A stretch of DNA of 64,000 nucleotides from Tyzzerella sp. (lineage in GTDB: Bacteria > Bacillota > Clostridia > Lachnospirales > Lachnospiraceae), in assembly GCA_017410145.1 (NCBI GenBank), contig JAFQRJ010000015.1, positions 1 to 64,000 of the forward strand, in the 5' to 3' direction. Position numbers and translations under genes: made by a program. Below are positions 15,844 to 23,542 of this stretch, in pieces (position 1 is the stretch's first letter; each line of letters starts with the position of its first letter). The notes beneath the pieces were generated by a model. That model searched no databases and was not told the DNA's origin. It was given only the letters and a program-made list of their open reading frames with translations.

Positions 15844-17784
15844 ATGCGACAAGGATTTGTAAAGGTTGCGGCAGCGACACCAAATGTGAGAGTGGCGGAT
15901 GTAGAATATAATAAGCAGGAAATTTGCAAGGCAATTGATGAAGCAGTCTCTAACGGTGCAAAGATTGTAGTGTTACCGGAATTATGTGTGACAGGCTATA
16001 CCTGTGGGGATTTGTTTACACAGGATGTGCTCCTGAAAAAATCAGAGGAAGCATTGCAGGAAATCGTTGCTCATACAAAAGATAAGGATGCGCTTGTTTT
16101 CGTTGGACTACCTTATACGGTAAATGGAAAGTTATATAATGTGGCAGCAGCAATCAATCGTGGAGAACTCCTTGGTATGGTAAGCAAAACATTTCTACCA
16201 AACAGCGGGGAAGCGTATGAGATGAGACAGTTTTGTCCGGGACCTAAAAAGGCAGAGTGGGTGGGAGCACCTGCATGTGCAAAATGGGTTGATTTTGAGG
16301 AAGAAGTACTGTTTGGCTCACGTATATTATTTACGTGTAAGGAAATGCCAAATCTTGTTGTAGGAGCAGAAATCTGCGAAGACGTATGGGCTCCAAATCC
16401 GCCAAGTGTGGAGGCTGCTTTGGAAGGGGCAACTGTCATTGTCAACTGTTCTGCAAGTGCAGAGGCAGTTGGAAAAGACACCTATCGCGGAGACTTGATT
16501 CGAGGACAGTCTGCAAGAATTATTGCCGGATATGTGTACGCAAATGCAGGTGAAGGTGAGTCAACCACTGATGTGGTTTACGGCGGTCACAATATCATTG
16601 CAGAAAATGGTGTTATTTTAAGTGAATCACCACAGTTTACAAATAAGATTATATACAGTGAAATTGATGTGGATAGAATTGTCAGTGAAAGACGGAAAAA
16701 CACTTCGTTCCAACCATTGGAAAATGGAGATGAAATGTTAAGAATTCCATTTTCAATTGATGTGGAAGAAACAACACTTACAAGAACAATAGAGGCAATG
16801 CCATTCGTACCATCGAATTTACAAGACCGTGAGAACCGTTGCGAAGAAATTTTGACCATTCAGGCAATGGGATTGAAAAAACGTATGCAGCACGCACACT
16901 GTAAGAGTGCGGTTGTAGGTATCTCCGGTGGTTTGGATTCCACATTGGCACTTTTGGTTACTGCAAAAGCATTTGACATGCTTGGCCTTGAAAGAGACAT
17001 GATTGAGTGTGTGACTATGCCATGCTTTGGAACCACAGACAGAACCTATCAAAACGCTTGCACGCTGACAAAGAAATTAGGTGCAACCTTGAAAGAAGTT
17101 GTCATTAAAGATGCGGTTCGTACCCATTTCCGTGATATCGGACATGATGAAAATGTGCATGATGTAACCTTTGAAAATGCACAGGCAAGAGAGCGGACAC
17201 AGGTGCTGATGGATATTGCAAATATGACAGGCGGCATGGTAATCGGTACCGGTGACATGTCAGAACTTGCACTTGGCTGGGCGACCTACAACGGTGACCA
17301 CATGTCCATGTATGGAGTAAACGGCTCTGTGCCGAAAACATTGGTACGCCACTTGGTGAAATATTACGCAGACACCTGTCAGGATAAGGAACTTTCAGCA
17401 GTTCTTCTTGACATTCTTGATACTCCGGTCAGCCCGGAACTTTTACCACCAAAGGACGGGGAAATCGCACAGAAGACCGAAGATTTGGTAGGACCATATG
17501 AACTGCATGATTTCTATCTGTACTACATTCTTCGCTTTGGTTATACACCAAGTAAAATTTATCGTCTGGCGAAATATGCATTTGCCGGAGCATACGATGA
17601 TGCAACCATTTTGAAGTGGTTGAAGACCTTTTACCGCAGATTTTTCATGCAACAATTCAAACGTTCCTGTCTGCCGGATGGACCAAAAGTCGGCAGCGTA
17701 GACGTGTCACCACGCGGAGGACTTCGCATGCCAAGTGATGCATGTGCTAGCATTTGGCTGCAGGAGTTGGAAGAATTGAAATAA
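15844..17784 (+). CDS. nadE: Glutamine-dependent NAD+ synthetase
   Basis: Amidates nicotinic acid adenine dinucleotide to NAD+, taking ammonia from glutamine. 646 residues from ATG 15844, chosen because AGGGGG lies 8 bases upstream; a TTG at 15838 is the alternative. The N-terminal nitrilase-type glutaminase has the triad Glu46 (VVLPELCVTGYTCGD), Lys115 (SKTFLPN) and Cys178 (GAEICEDVW). The C-terminal synthetase has the PP-loop GISGGLDST and GTGDMSELALGW. The extreme C-terminus (LEELK) lies in the first of three 27-base tandem repeats. Confidence 0.95.
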   Translation: MRQGFVKVAAATPNVRVADVEYNKQEICKAIDEAVSNGAKIVVLPELCVTGYTCGDLFTQDVLLKKSEEALQEIVAHTKDKDALVFVGLPYTVNGKLYNVAAAINRGELLGMVSKTFLPNSGEAYEMRQFCPGPKKAEWVGAPACAKWVDFEEEVLFGSRILFTCKEMPNLVVGAEICEDVWAPNPPSVEAALEGATVIVNCSASAEAVGKDTYRGDLIRGQSARIIAGYVYANAGEGESTTDVVYGGHNIIAENGVILSESPQFTNKIIYSEIDVDRIVSERRKNTSFQPLENGDEMLRIPFSIDVEETTLTRTIEAMPFVPSNLQDRENRCEEILTIQAMGLKKRMQHAHCKSAVVGISGGLDSTLALLVTAKAFDMLGLERDMIECVTMPCFGTTDRTYQNACTLTKKLGATLKEVVIKDAVRTHFRDIGHDENVHDVTFENAQARERTQVLMDIANMTGGMVIGTGDMSELALGWATYNGDHMSMYGVNGSVPKTLVRHLVKYYADTCQDKELSAVLLDILDTPVSPELLPPKDGEIAQKTEDLVGPYELHDFYLYYILRFGYTPSKIYRLAKYAFAGAYDDATILKWLKTFYRRFFMQQFKRSCLPDGPKVGSVDVSPRGGLRMPSDACASIWLQELEELK

Positions 17785-17847
17785 ATGAAATAGTTGGAGC
17801 AATTGGAACAAATAAAATAGTTGGAGTGATTGGAACTTAAAAGGTGT
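17767..17847 (+). repeat. Three 27-base tandem repeats at the nadE 3' end
   Basis: Units 17767-17793, 17794-17820 and 17821-17847 each begin TTGGA(A/G) and share an ATTGGAA-type core. The first contains the last codons and stop of nadE. Because 27 is a multiple of 3, the second unit would encode a copy of the LE-QLEQIK tail if the stop codons were lost. Confidence 0.75.
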
Positions 17848-17951
17848 TTGGGTATATGCGGAAAAAGATTGCTTCCATACCCACGATTTAGAGAAATTGT
17901 GGATGTAGAAAAGTGATTTTTCCCTATATACCCCAAACACCTACTTTTTTT
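17842..17951 (+). repeat. Large inverted repeat holding two 33-base palindromes; possible terminator
   Basis: AGGTGTTTGGGTATAT (17842-17857) is the inverted copy of 17926-17942 with one bulged base, followed by a T run (17945-17951). Inside are two 33-base units, 17850-17882 and 17901-17933, ending ATACCC; the second has a degenerate left end. It may terminate nadE transcription, but the 67-base interior is unusual for a simple terminator. Confidence 0.6.
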
Positions 17952-18012
17952 GGATAAAATGCACCTGTTTTTAAAAAAAACACCAATTATTTTAGAAAAT
18001 CAGCAAAATTGT

Positions 18013-18045
18013 GGGTATTACAAGGTGAAAATCTTGCATATACCC
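18013..18045 (+). repeat. 33-base imperfect palindrome (GGGTAT...ATACCC)
   Basis: Same length and ends as 17850-17882, 31743-31775, 31815-31847 and 31896-31928. Besides the ends, ACAAG and CTTG pair inside. Apart from these elements, 17950-18120 contains nothing gene-like. Confidence 0.65.
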
Positions 18046-18127
18046 AATTCCAAATCCCCAACTTTAAATCACTGCGAGTCTATTCACAAAGATAAATAGT
18101 CTAGGAAGAAAATTTTCAAAAACCATA

Positions 18128-18156
18128 TTGACAAATTTCTAAAATAGGACTATAGT
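18128..18156 (+). promoter_or_regulatory. Promoter of the sortase/surface-protein operon
   Basis: TTGACA (18128-18133), 17-base spacer, TATAGT (18151-18156). A leader of about 155 bases follows before the first gene. Confidence 0.8.
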
Positions 18157-18164
18157 ATGGTTAC

Positions 18165-18316
18165 TCGTCGGAGAGCAAATCTATTATCAAATGGGAAATT
18201 CATCCCAAGTATCCAAAACGAGCAAAAAATTTCACATCGAAGGGAGGCATGATAGGATGATTGTATGTTCTTTTGTTATGCAAAAATAAGTGCAATAACG
18301 TAAAGGAGGAGAAAAA
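18165..18316 (+). promoter_or_regulatory. Leader of the surface-protein operon, possibly structured
   Basis: CTCGT (about 18167-18171) can pair with ACGAG (about 18218-18222), enclosing TGGGA...TCCCA (about 18190-18205). Further down, AAGGGAGG (18240-18247) precedes a possible 10-codon frame from ATG 18257 to TAA 18289. I do not recognise a known riboswitch. The elements could equally be chance. Confidence 0.3.
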
Positions 18317-19969
18317 TTGAATATAGGAAAAACGAAAACTATGTTGTTCACGCTGTGTAGCGTTTGTTTGCTTTCCGTTTTTTGCGTATGTTCTACAAGC
18401 GCATCGGCTGGCTCTGTAACCGGATATCAGAAAATCACATGGGGAATTAGTACCGGGCGCTATTACGTCAATGGAATTCATGCATTTTGTGCACAGTACA
18501 ACAAGTCGTGGCCGCTGGTAGGAACGAATGTAGAGCGGATTGAACTTTGTAACAATGAGGTATTAAGGAAGGTGCTTTATTACGGCTATAATGGTCCGAA
18601 AAATACACTTGGCACAGACGAAAAGGCACATGTTTTAACTGCAATTGCCGTTTCTGATGCAAACATCGGTGAGAGACAAACCGGAGCCAGTGCAAAATAC
18701 GACGAATTTTATTGGGACATTGTAAATAATCCAAGTAAGTATCCCACACCACCCACAAATTTCAAAGCCTATATGGCCATAACAGCAGGGGACGATTTGC
18801 AGAATCTGGCCTTTTATGAGTTTGAGAAAAACGGGTATGTTACAGGAATAAAGATTTCTGAAAATCCGGAACTGACAGATGGAAATGGATGTTATTCCTT
18901 GGCCGGAGCTCAATATGGAATTTACAAAAGTCAAACCATTTCTGAGAGTGCAAAAGTAGGAACTTTGACAATGGATGCAAATGGCAAATCCAATACAGTG
19001 GAACTTTCGCCCGGTATTTATTACGCATATGAACTTGTAGCCCCAAAAGGTTACGAGAAAAGCGATAAAATCACTCAGTTTACCGTGACGAAGGAAAAGA
19101 CCACAACCCTTTCCTTTTCAGATAAGCCAAAGCTGATACCCATTGACATCCTATTGCAAAAGGTTGATGCGGATACAAACACAAGTAAGCCCCAAGGAGC
19201 AGCCACGCTGAAAGGCGCCCAATTTACCGTAACGTATTTTCCGGGCTTGTGGGAACCGGACATTCATCCGGAAAGTTTGGGAGTCTCGCCAAGCAGAACA
19301 TGGGTTTTTGAAACGGACGAACAAGGAGTTATCAAATACACAGAGAAGTATCGGGTACCCGGACATGCCTCGGACGATGCCAAAGACAACACCCTGTACA
19401 ATTCCCTACCCCTAGGAACACTGGTCATACAAGAAACCAAAGCATCCGAAGGATATATGCTGAATGAGGAAATTTTCGTCAGACAGCTTACTGCAGGGGA
19501 GTCTCAGATATCTACTTACCAACCGCCCGTAATTCCGGAACAGGTGATTACCTACGACCTAGTTCTTCACAAGAGTGATTCCAATGACAAGGTGCTGGAA
19601 GGCGCAGAGTTTACCTTATACTCAGACAAGGAGTGCGAGCAGGAGCTTCAAAAAGGATTGACCGATGAAAATGGGGAATTGCGGTTTGAAAACTTGTTTC
19701 CGAAAGTAAACTATTATCTGAAGGAAACAAAGGCACCTACCGGATATCTAGGTCCTACAAATGCGGACGGCGAACAACTAGTATATGAAATCTATGAAGA
19801 GGGTATGCCATCAGAAGAAGTACATATGAATGTGAAAAATGAAAAAGATTTTGTACTGCCTAACACAGGTACAAGCATCCCTCTTATCATGAACTTAACA
19901 GGCGGCACATTGTGCGCCATCAGTATTTACTTAATGAGAAAAAAGAAAGAACAAAAAGGAGAATTTTAA
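18317..19969 (+). CDS. Surface adhesin: signal peptide, thioester-like domain, three SpaA/Cna-B modules, LPXTG anchor
   Basis: 550 residues starting at TTG after AAAGGAGGAG. Residues 1-31 are a signal peptide. About 32-170 resembles a thioester domain: HAFCAQ supplies the candidate Cys, VLYYGYNGP is typical, and LQNLAFYEF may supply the Gln. About 171-510 holds three SpaA/Cna-B-type beta modules; the last ends with the E-box-like YYLKETKAPTGYLG. The C-terminus has LPNTG, a membrane segment and a KKKEQK tail, so sortase should attach it to peptidoglycan or a pilus. Such proteins are pilus tips or host-binding adhesins. First gene of the operon. Confidence 0.82.
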   Translation: MNIGKTKTMLFTLCSVCLLSVFCVCSTSASAGSVTGYQKITWGISTGRYYVNGIHAFCAQYNKSWPLVGTNVERIELCNNEVLRKVLYYGYNGPKNTLGTDEKAHVLTAIAVSDANIGERQTGASAKYDEFYWDIVNNPSKYPTPPTNFKAYMAITAGDDLQNLAFYEFEKNGYVTGIKISENPELTDGNGCYSLAGAQYGIYKSQTISESAKVGTLTMDANGKSNTVELSPGIYYAYELVAPKGYEKSDKITQFTVTKEKTTTLSFSDKPKLIPIDILLQKVDADTNTSKPQGAATLKGAQFTVTYFPGLWEPDIHPESLGVSPSRTWVFETDEQGVIKYTEKYRVPGHASDDAKDNTLYNSLPLGTLVIQETKASEGYMLNEEIFVRQLTAGESQISTYQPPVIPEQVITYDLVLHKSDSNDKVLEGAEFTLYSDKECEQELQKGLTDENGELRFENLFPKVNYYLKETKAPTGYLGPTNADGEQLVYEIYEEGMPSEEVHMNVKNEKDFVLPNTGTSIPLIMNLTGGTLCAISIYLMRKKKEQKGEF

Positions 19970-19970
19970 C

Positions 19971-20519
19971 ATGAAAAAAATGAAAGTATTATTAGCAGCA
20001 TTATTATCGGTAACCGTAGTATTAGGAACTGCAATTCCTACAAACGCAGCATCTGCAGATGTTAACATTGAGGTACAGGAAACAACCATGGACAATGTAT
20101 CTGTCACAGTACCAACTTCCATTCCGATTGTGTTTAACGCAGACGGAACGAATACCTTACCGACCAACTGGACCATCGAAAATCTAAGCGCAATTGCAGG
20201 GATACATTTGTCGCAAATCGATATGAATGCGGGGAACTCCGGATGGAAGCTGTTGGCCGCTTCCCAGGATGTGAAAACCATTTCCAAAGATACAAAGTCC
20301 ATTAAATTCTCAGTAGGAAAAGCAGGCGACTTAAAATTGATTGCACCAACAAGTGGGACGGAAAACGCAAGCGGAACAGTTGTCTTTGGCAATGCGGAGA
20401 TTTCCATTCCTTCCGGCGAAACACAGGTGCTTTCCTTCGATGTGCAGCGAGGTGCATTTACCAAGTCCGAAGCTTCTGCAAAAGCCTTTGATATGGTGTT
20501 GACATTTAAGTTTAACTAA
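19971..20519 (+). CDS. Secreted protein with an unrecognised beta-rich module
   Basis: 182 residues: a clear signal peptide (MKKMKVLLAALLSVTVVLG, cleavage probably after NAASA), then one globular domain and no anchor. The domain (VSVTVPTSIPIVFNADG ... WKLL ... DTKSIKFSVG ... FDVQRGAFTK) is similar in order and motifs to residues about 105-220 of the protein two genes downstream. It starts 1 base after the adhesin stop, so translation is coupled. I do not recognise the family; a minor pilin or accessory surface subunit is a guess. Confidence 0.6.
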   Translation: MKKMKVLLAALLSVTVVLGTAIPTNAASADVNIEVQETTMDNVSVTVPTSIPIVFNADGTNTLPTNWTIENLSAIAGIHLSQIDMNAGNSGWKLLAASQDVKTISKDTKSIKFSVGKAGDLKLIAPTSGTENASGTVVFGNAEISIPSGETQVLSFDVQRGAFTKSEASAKAFDMVLTFKFN

Positions 20520-20533
20520 ATGGGGAAATGGCA

Positions 20534-21013
20534 ATGAATCAAGCGAAGAAACATAATAGTTTGTATCTTGGTATCTGCATTCTGATGGTTGTGTTTTTGG
20601 CGGTTATGGGACATTCCTGCGGGCAGGAACTTGCTGTTTCCGAGTATGAGAGCAACGTCAATCAAATTACGGAGATTGATGCTTCCAAACGGCAGGAAGA
20701 ATTAAATGCAATTGTGGAAGAAGGAAAAATGAATGTAAACTATTCATCCAATGCGGTCTTTTCAGGGGCAGTAAGTGAGACCTTTAACATCAAAAACATT
20801 AAGAACAATCATCATCCGATTGTATTTACCCTGTACGATGAAGGCGGAGATTGCATCTATACATCAAAGAAAATTGAGCCGGGATATGAAATGAATCAGA
20901 TTGAACTAAGTAAAGAGTTATCAAAAGGAACACATGAATGCAAGTTAAAAGTTGGGTATGCACAAGAGGGAAATGTAACTTCTGCATTTCCAATCACAAT
21001 TGAGGTAAAATAA
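20534..21013 (+). CDS. Membrane-anchored extracellular protein of unknown function
   Basis: 159 residues from ATG 20534, chosen because GGGG at 20522-20525 is 8 bases upstream; ATG 20528 would be too close. One N-terminal membrane segment (YLGICILMVVFLAVMG) is followed by an outside domain. Its end, with FTLYDEGGDCIYTSKKIEPG and LSKGTHECKLKVGY, looks like a small beta sandwich found in many Firmicute membrane proteins. The stop overlaps the next start by one base (TAATG). It belongs to the surface operon; no enzymatic motif is visible. Confidence 0.6.
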   Translation: MNQAKKHNSLYLGICILMVVFLAVMGHSCGQELAVSEYESNVNQITEIDASKRQEELNAIVEEGKMNVNYSSNAVFSGAVSETFNIKNIKNNHHPIVFTLYDEGGDCIYTSKKIEPGYEMNQIELSKELSKGTHECKLKVGYAQEGNVTSAFPITIEVK

Positions 21014-22524
21014 TGAAAAAACTATTGATATTAATCTGTATTTGCCTGTCAATCGGAGCAGTGGCAAATGCAGCAGACAAGACATCTACCGATGTTGAAA
21101 TAACCATAGAAGCAGAAAATGCTGTACAGGCCGGAACGGACATACAGACCGGTGACAAAACCGCCTGGGTGAAATATGCAGTCGCCCTTGGTGTGGCTGT
21201 GGTAGCAATGGTGAGTGTCCGGAAAAAGAAGAAAGGAACACTTGCAGTATTTGCCCTGGCTTTCGCTCTGTTATTTTCGGCCCAATCTGTCAAAGCCTCT
21301 GATATGGAGGAAAATGTCAGTGTAACCATTCCAACCACCATATCCATCACATTCGACCAATCAGGAGAAAATCAAATCAGCATGTTTGAGGTGAATAATC
21401 AATCCCTCGTTCCCATCACAATTCATAACATCCAAGTAACAGAATATAACCAGTGGAAGCTGGTGGAAAAGGGCTCTGAAATCCCGGCAGATACCAAGGA
21501 ACTGGTATTTCAGATAGAAGACACTTGCTTGCGTGCGGGTGCAAACAGTGTAAGCATTGCCGTTTCCGAACAGACCCAAAAGACCTTGGATATTTCCGTG
21601 GAAAGGGGCGCGTGGTCAAAAGCAAATCAGACCCAAAAAGCGTTAGGCCTGGAATTGGAATACACCCTTGGAAAAAAGGAGTTTGAACTGAAGTTTGACA
21701 CAGCAGGAAGCGGAGAGAACATTGCTACAAAAAGAGTGTGTAATGGGGAAACCATCGAATTGCCGTCTGCAAAAAGAGAGGGCTACCAACTTGCAGGTTG
21801 GGAGGATGAGAAAGGGAATCTCTACACAGAAATGTTTGTAATGCCAATAGGAGATACAACCCTAAAAGCCCGATGGAAGGAAGAGATAGCATATGCCATC
21901 TATAGTGCAAGTGATACCTCCCTTCGCTTTGTCCGGTCCGCGGATGAAATCCGAGCGGGGGACATCTATAATGGAAGAAGTGTAACGGCGGTTTTCACCG
22001 GATTTGAGGAGAATACCTATGCATCCTTTGGAAAGGTGCCATGGTACGATGGAAATAAATATAATACTCGTGTCATTACGAAGGTGGTGTTTGAGGATGT
22101 GATCAGACCAAAAAGCACGGCAAATTGGTTCCATTACATGGGAAAATGTTCCAACCTGGATGTGAGTAAATTAGATATGTCTCAAGTGACGGATATGTCT
22201 TATATGTTTGCCCACACAGGTGACGATAGCAGTGTAAAAACCATAACCATTACAGGTATCAGTGAATGGAATGTTTCTAATGTTACAAATATGTATGATA
22301 TGTTCTTTACAACGGCATATTTTGCAACCTCATTTAGCCTGGGAGATTTGAGTAAATGGAATGTGTCCAATGTTACTGACATGGGTGGAATGTTCCAGCA
22401 AACGGCAGGTTCAGCCACATGGTCTTTGAATCTCAGCAATTGGAATGTGAAGAAGGTGACCTATTATAAATGTTTTTGTTTGTTCGTCGAATCAAAAATC
22501 ACTCAGCCAAAATGGGTAAATTAA
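21013..22524 (+). CDS. Large surface protein: double signal segment, shared secreted module, InlB-type repeat and BspA/DUF285 repeats
   Basis: 503 residues. Residues 1-21 are a signal peptide. Residues 41-75 look like a complete sorting tail: DIQTGDKT, a membrane helix, then RKKKKG. A second signal-like segment (TLAVFALAFALLFSAQSVKA) follows at once; an in-frame ATG at 21208 (residue 66) would make it a normal signal peptide. About 105-220 repeats the module of the 19971 gene. Then comes an InlB B-repeat-like domain (FDTAGSGENIATKRVCNGE, about 225-290), and DUF285-type repeats (MSQVTDMSYMFA, WNVSNVTNMYDMF, WNVSNVTDMGGMF). No C-terminal anchor. Confidence 0.65.
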   Translation: MKKLLILICICLSIGAVANAADKTSTDVEITIEAENAVQAGTDIQTGDKTAWVKYAVALGVAVVAMVSVRKKKKGTLAVFALAFALLFSAQSVKASDMEENVSVTIPTTISITFDQSGENQISMFEVNNQSLVPITIHNIQVTEYNQWKLVEKGSEIPADTKELVFQIEDTCLRAGANSVSIAVSEQTQKTLDISVERGAWSKANQTQKALGLELEYTLGKKEFELKFDTAGSGENIATKRVCNGETIELPSAKREGYQLAGWEDEKGNLYTEMFVMPIGDTTLKARWKEEIAYAIYSASDTSLRFVRSADEIRAGDIYNGRSVTAVFTGFEENTYASFGKVPWYDGNKYNTRVITKVVFEDVIRPKSTANWFHYMGKCSNLDVSKLDMSQVTDMSYMFAHTGDDSSVKTITITGISEWNVSNVTNMYDMFFTTAYFATSFSLGDLSKWNVSNVTDMGGMFQQTAGSATWSLNLSNWNVKKVTYYKCFCLFVESKITQPKWVN

Positions 22525-23018
22525 TACTCTTTTTGACAGGGTGTACCTTGTGCCTGTATTCGCCCATCTGTAAAACAATTGACAGATACCAAAGCCAGAA
22601 TGTGGGGCAGATACAGGAAGGCAGCATAGGACGAGTAGAAATAACCGCAATCCATGTCAACCTACCCATTTTCAGCGGAGTGGATGAAGAGGTGTTGGGA
22701 AAAGGTATCGGTTATATCAAAGAAAGCAGTCCCTTAGGTGGCGGCGAGCATACCCACAGTATTCTCGCAGGCCACTGCGGGGGAGTAAAGGCAGATATGT
22801 TTTTACGATTAAAAGAATTGAAACAAGGCGATGAGTTTGTACTATACCTAGGGAAGCGCAAACTCGTATACGAGGTGTGCGAGATACAAGTGATATTACC
22901 GACGGAAACGGAAACGTTAAAGGTGCAAAAAGGGCGGGATTTGGTCTCTCTAGTCACATGTACTCCTTACGGTATCAACACCCATCGCCTGGTTGTTACA
23001 GGAGAGAGAAAATCATGA
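22470..23018 (+). CDS. Sortase (class C-like catalytic motif, short form)
   Basis: 182 residues from ATG 22470, with AAGGTG about 11 bases upstream; ATG 22512 is the alternative and starts closer to the membrane segment. The start overlaps the preceding gene. Catalytic triad seen: His in HSILAGHCGG, Cys in LVTCTPYGINTH, and Arg in HRLVVTGER. TCTPYGINTHRL is the class C (pilus) type, but the protein is short and lacks the C-terminal membrane segment usual for that class. It should join LPXTG-type substrates of this operon to each other or to the wall. It overlaps the next gene by 4 bases. Confidence 0.8.
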   Translation: MFLFVRRIKNHSAKMGKLILFLTGCTLCLYSPICKTIDRYQSQNVGQIQEGSIGRVEITAIHVNLPIFSGVDEEVLGKGIGYIKESSPLGGGEHTHSILAGHCGGVKADMFLRLKELKQGDEFVLYLGKRKLVYEVCEIQVILPTETETLKVQKGRDLVSLVTCTPYGINTHRLVVTGERKS

Positions 23019-23515
23019 ATAGAAGGATAGAAGTTATTCTGCCCGAAGGGGCAAAGGACCTTGCATTATATTATAAAAAAGTTGCAGAGCGAGAAGCATT
23101 TGACATTGCAGAAGCAGAGCATATGTTGCAGCAAGATATCCTCTACGATCATTGTGTAGAAGTGGGGGAAGAGGATGTGTTTTCCCTTGCCGATATAGAG
23201 GATGGCATTTATCAAATTTATCTTTCGGGGGACGAGGAGTATGCGTTTGTACCCATGTTGGTTAGCATGCCGGCGTGGGCAACAGAAGATGCGAAAGAGC
23301 TTTCCTATGAAGTGCGTGTCACACCGAAGTATACCAAGATAGAACAAGCGGAGCCGGAGCAGATTACGCTGATTGAAACTCCAATTTCTCAGACGCCGAA
23401 AACCGGTGATGGAGCATCTGGGGGCATGTTTGGTGCATTTGGAGCAATTTCTTTTATAATAGTGGTGATAATGACTTGTCATAACCGTTTTAAATGTGCT
23501 AGAATGACTGAATAA
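23015..23515 (+). CDS. Small sortase-substrate surface protein
   Basis: 166 residues from ATG 23015, overlapping the sortase stop (ATGA). There is no obvious N-terminal signal peptide: MNRRIEVILPEGAKDLALYYKK is charged, which is odd. The C-terminus has a sorting-like TPKTGD, a membrane segment (FGAFGAISFIIVVIMT) and a short basic end. The middle, with DIEDGIYQIYLSGDEEYAFVPMLVSMP, resembles the first part of SpaA-type pilins. Either export uses another route, or the start or upstream part has been lost. Its last codons contain the leuC promoter. Confidence 0.6.
   Translation: MNRRIEVILPEGAKDLALYYKKVAEREAFDIAEAEHMLQQDILYDHCVEVGEEDVFSLADIEDGIYQIYLSGDEEYAFVPMLVSMPAWATEDAKELSYEVRVTPKYTKIEQAEPEQITLIETPISQTPKTGDGASGGMFGAFGAISFIIVVIMTCHNRFKCARMTE
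23476..23505 (+). promoter_or_regulatory. Promoter of leuC inside the preceding gene
   Basis: TTGTCA (23476-23481), 18-base spacer, TAGAAT (23500-23505). The predicted start is about 30 bases before the leuC ATG, with GGGAGGA between. Confidence 0.55.
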
Positions 23516-23542
23516 GTATTCGACAAAAGGGAGGACCTAAAC

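Noticed and set aside
17631-17940. Minus-strand proteins rich in Ser/Asn at the nadE end
   Set aside because: They are the reverse reading of the 27-base tandem repeats and of nadE itself.
23516-23542. A leucine T-box or leader peptide before leuC
   Set aside because: Only 27 bases lie between the genes; no T-box sequence, Leu-codon run or terminator is present.
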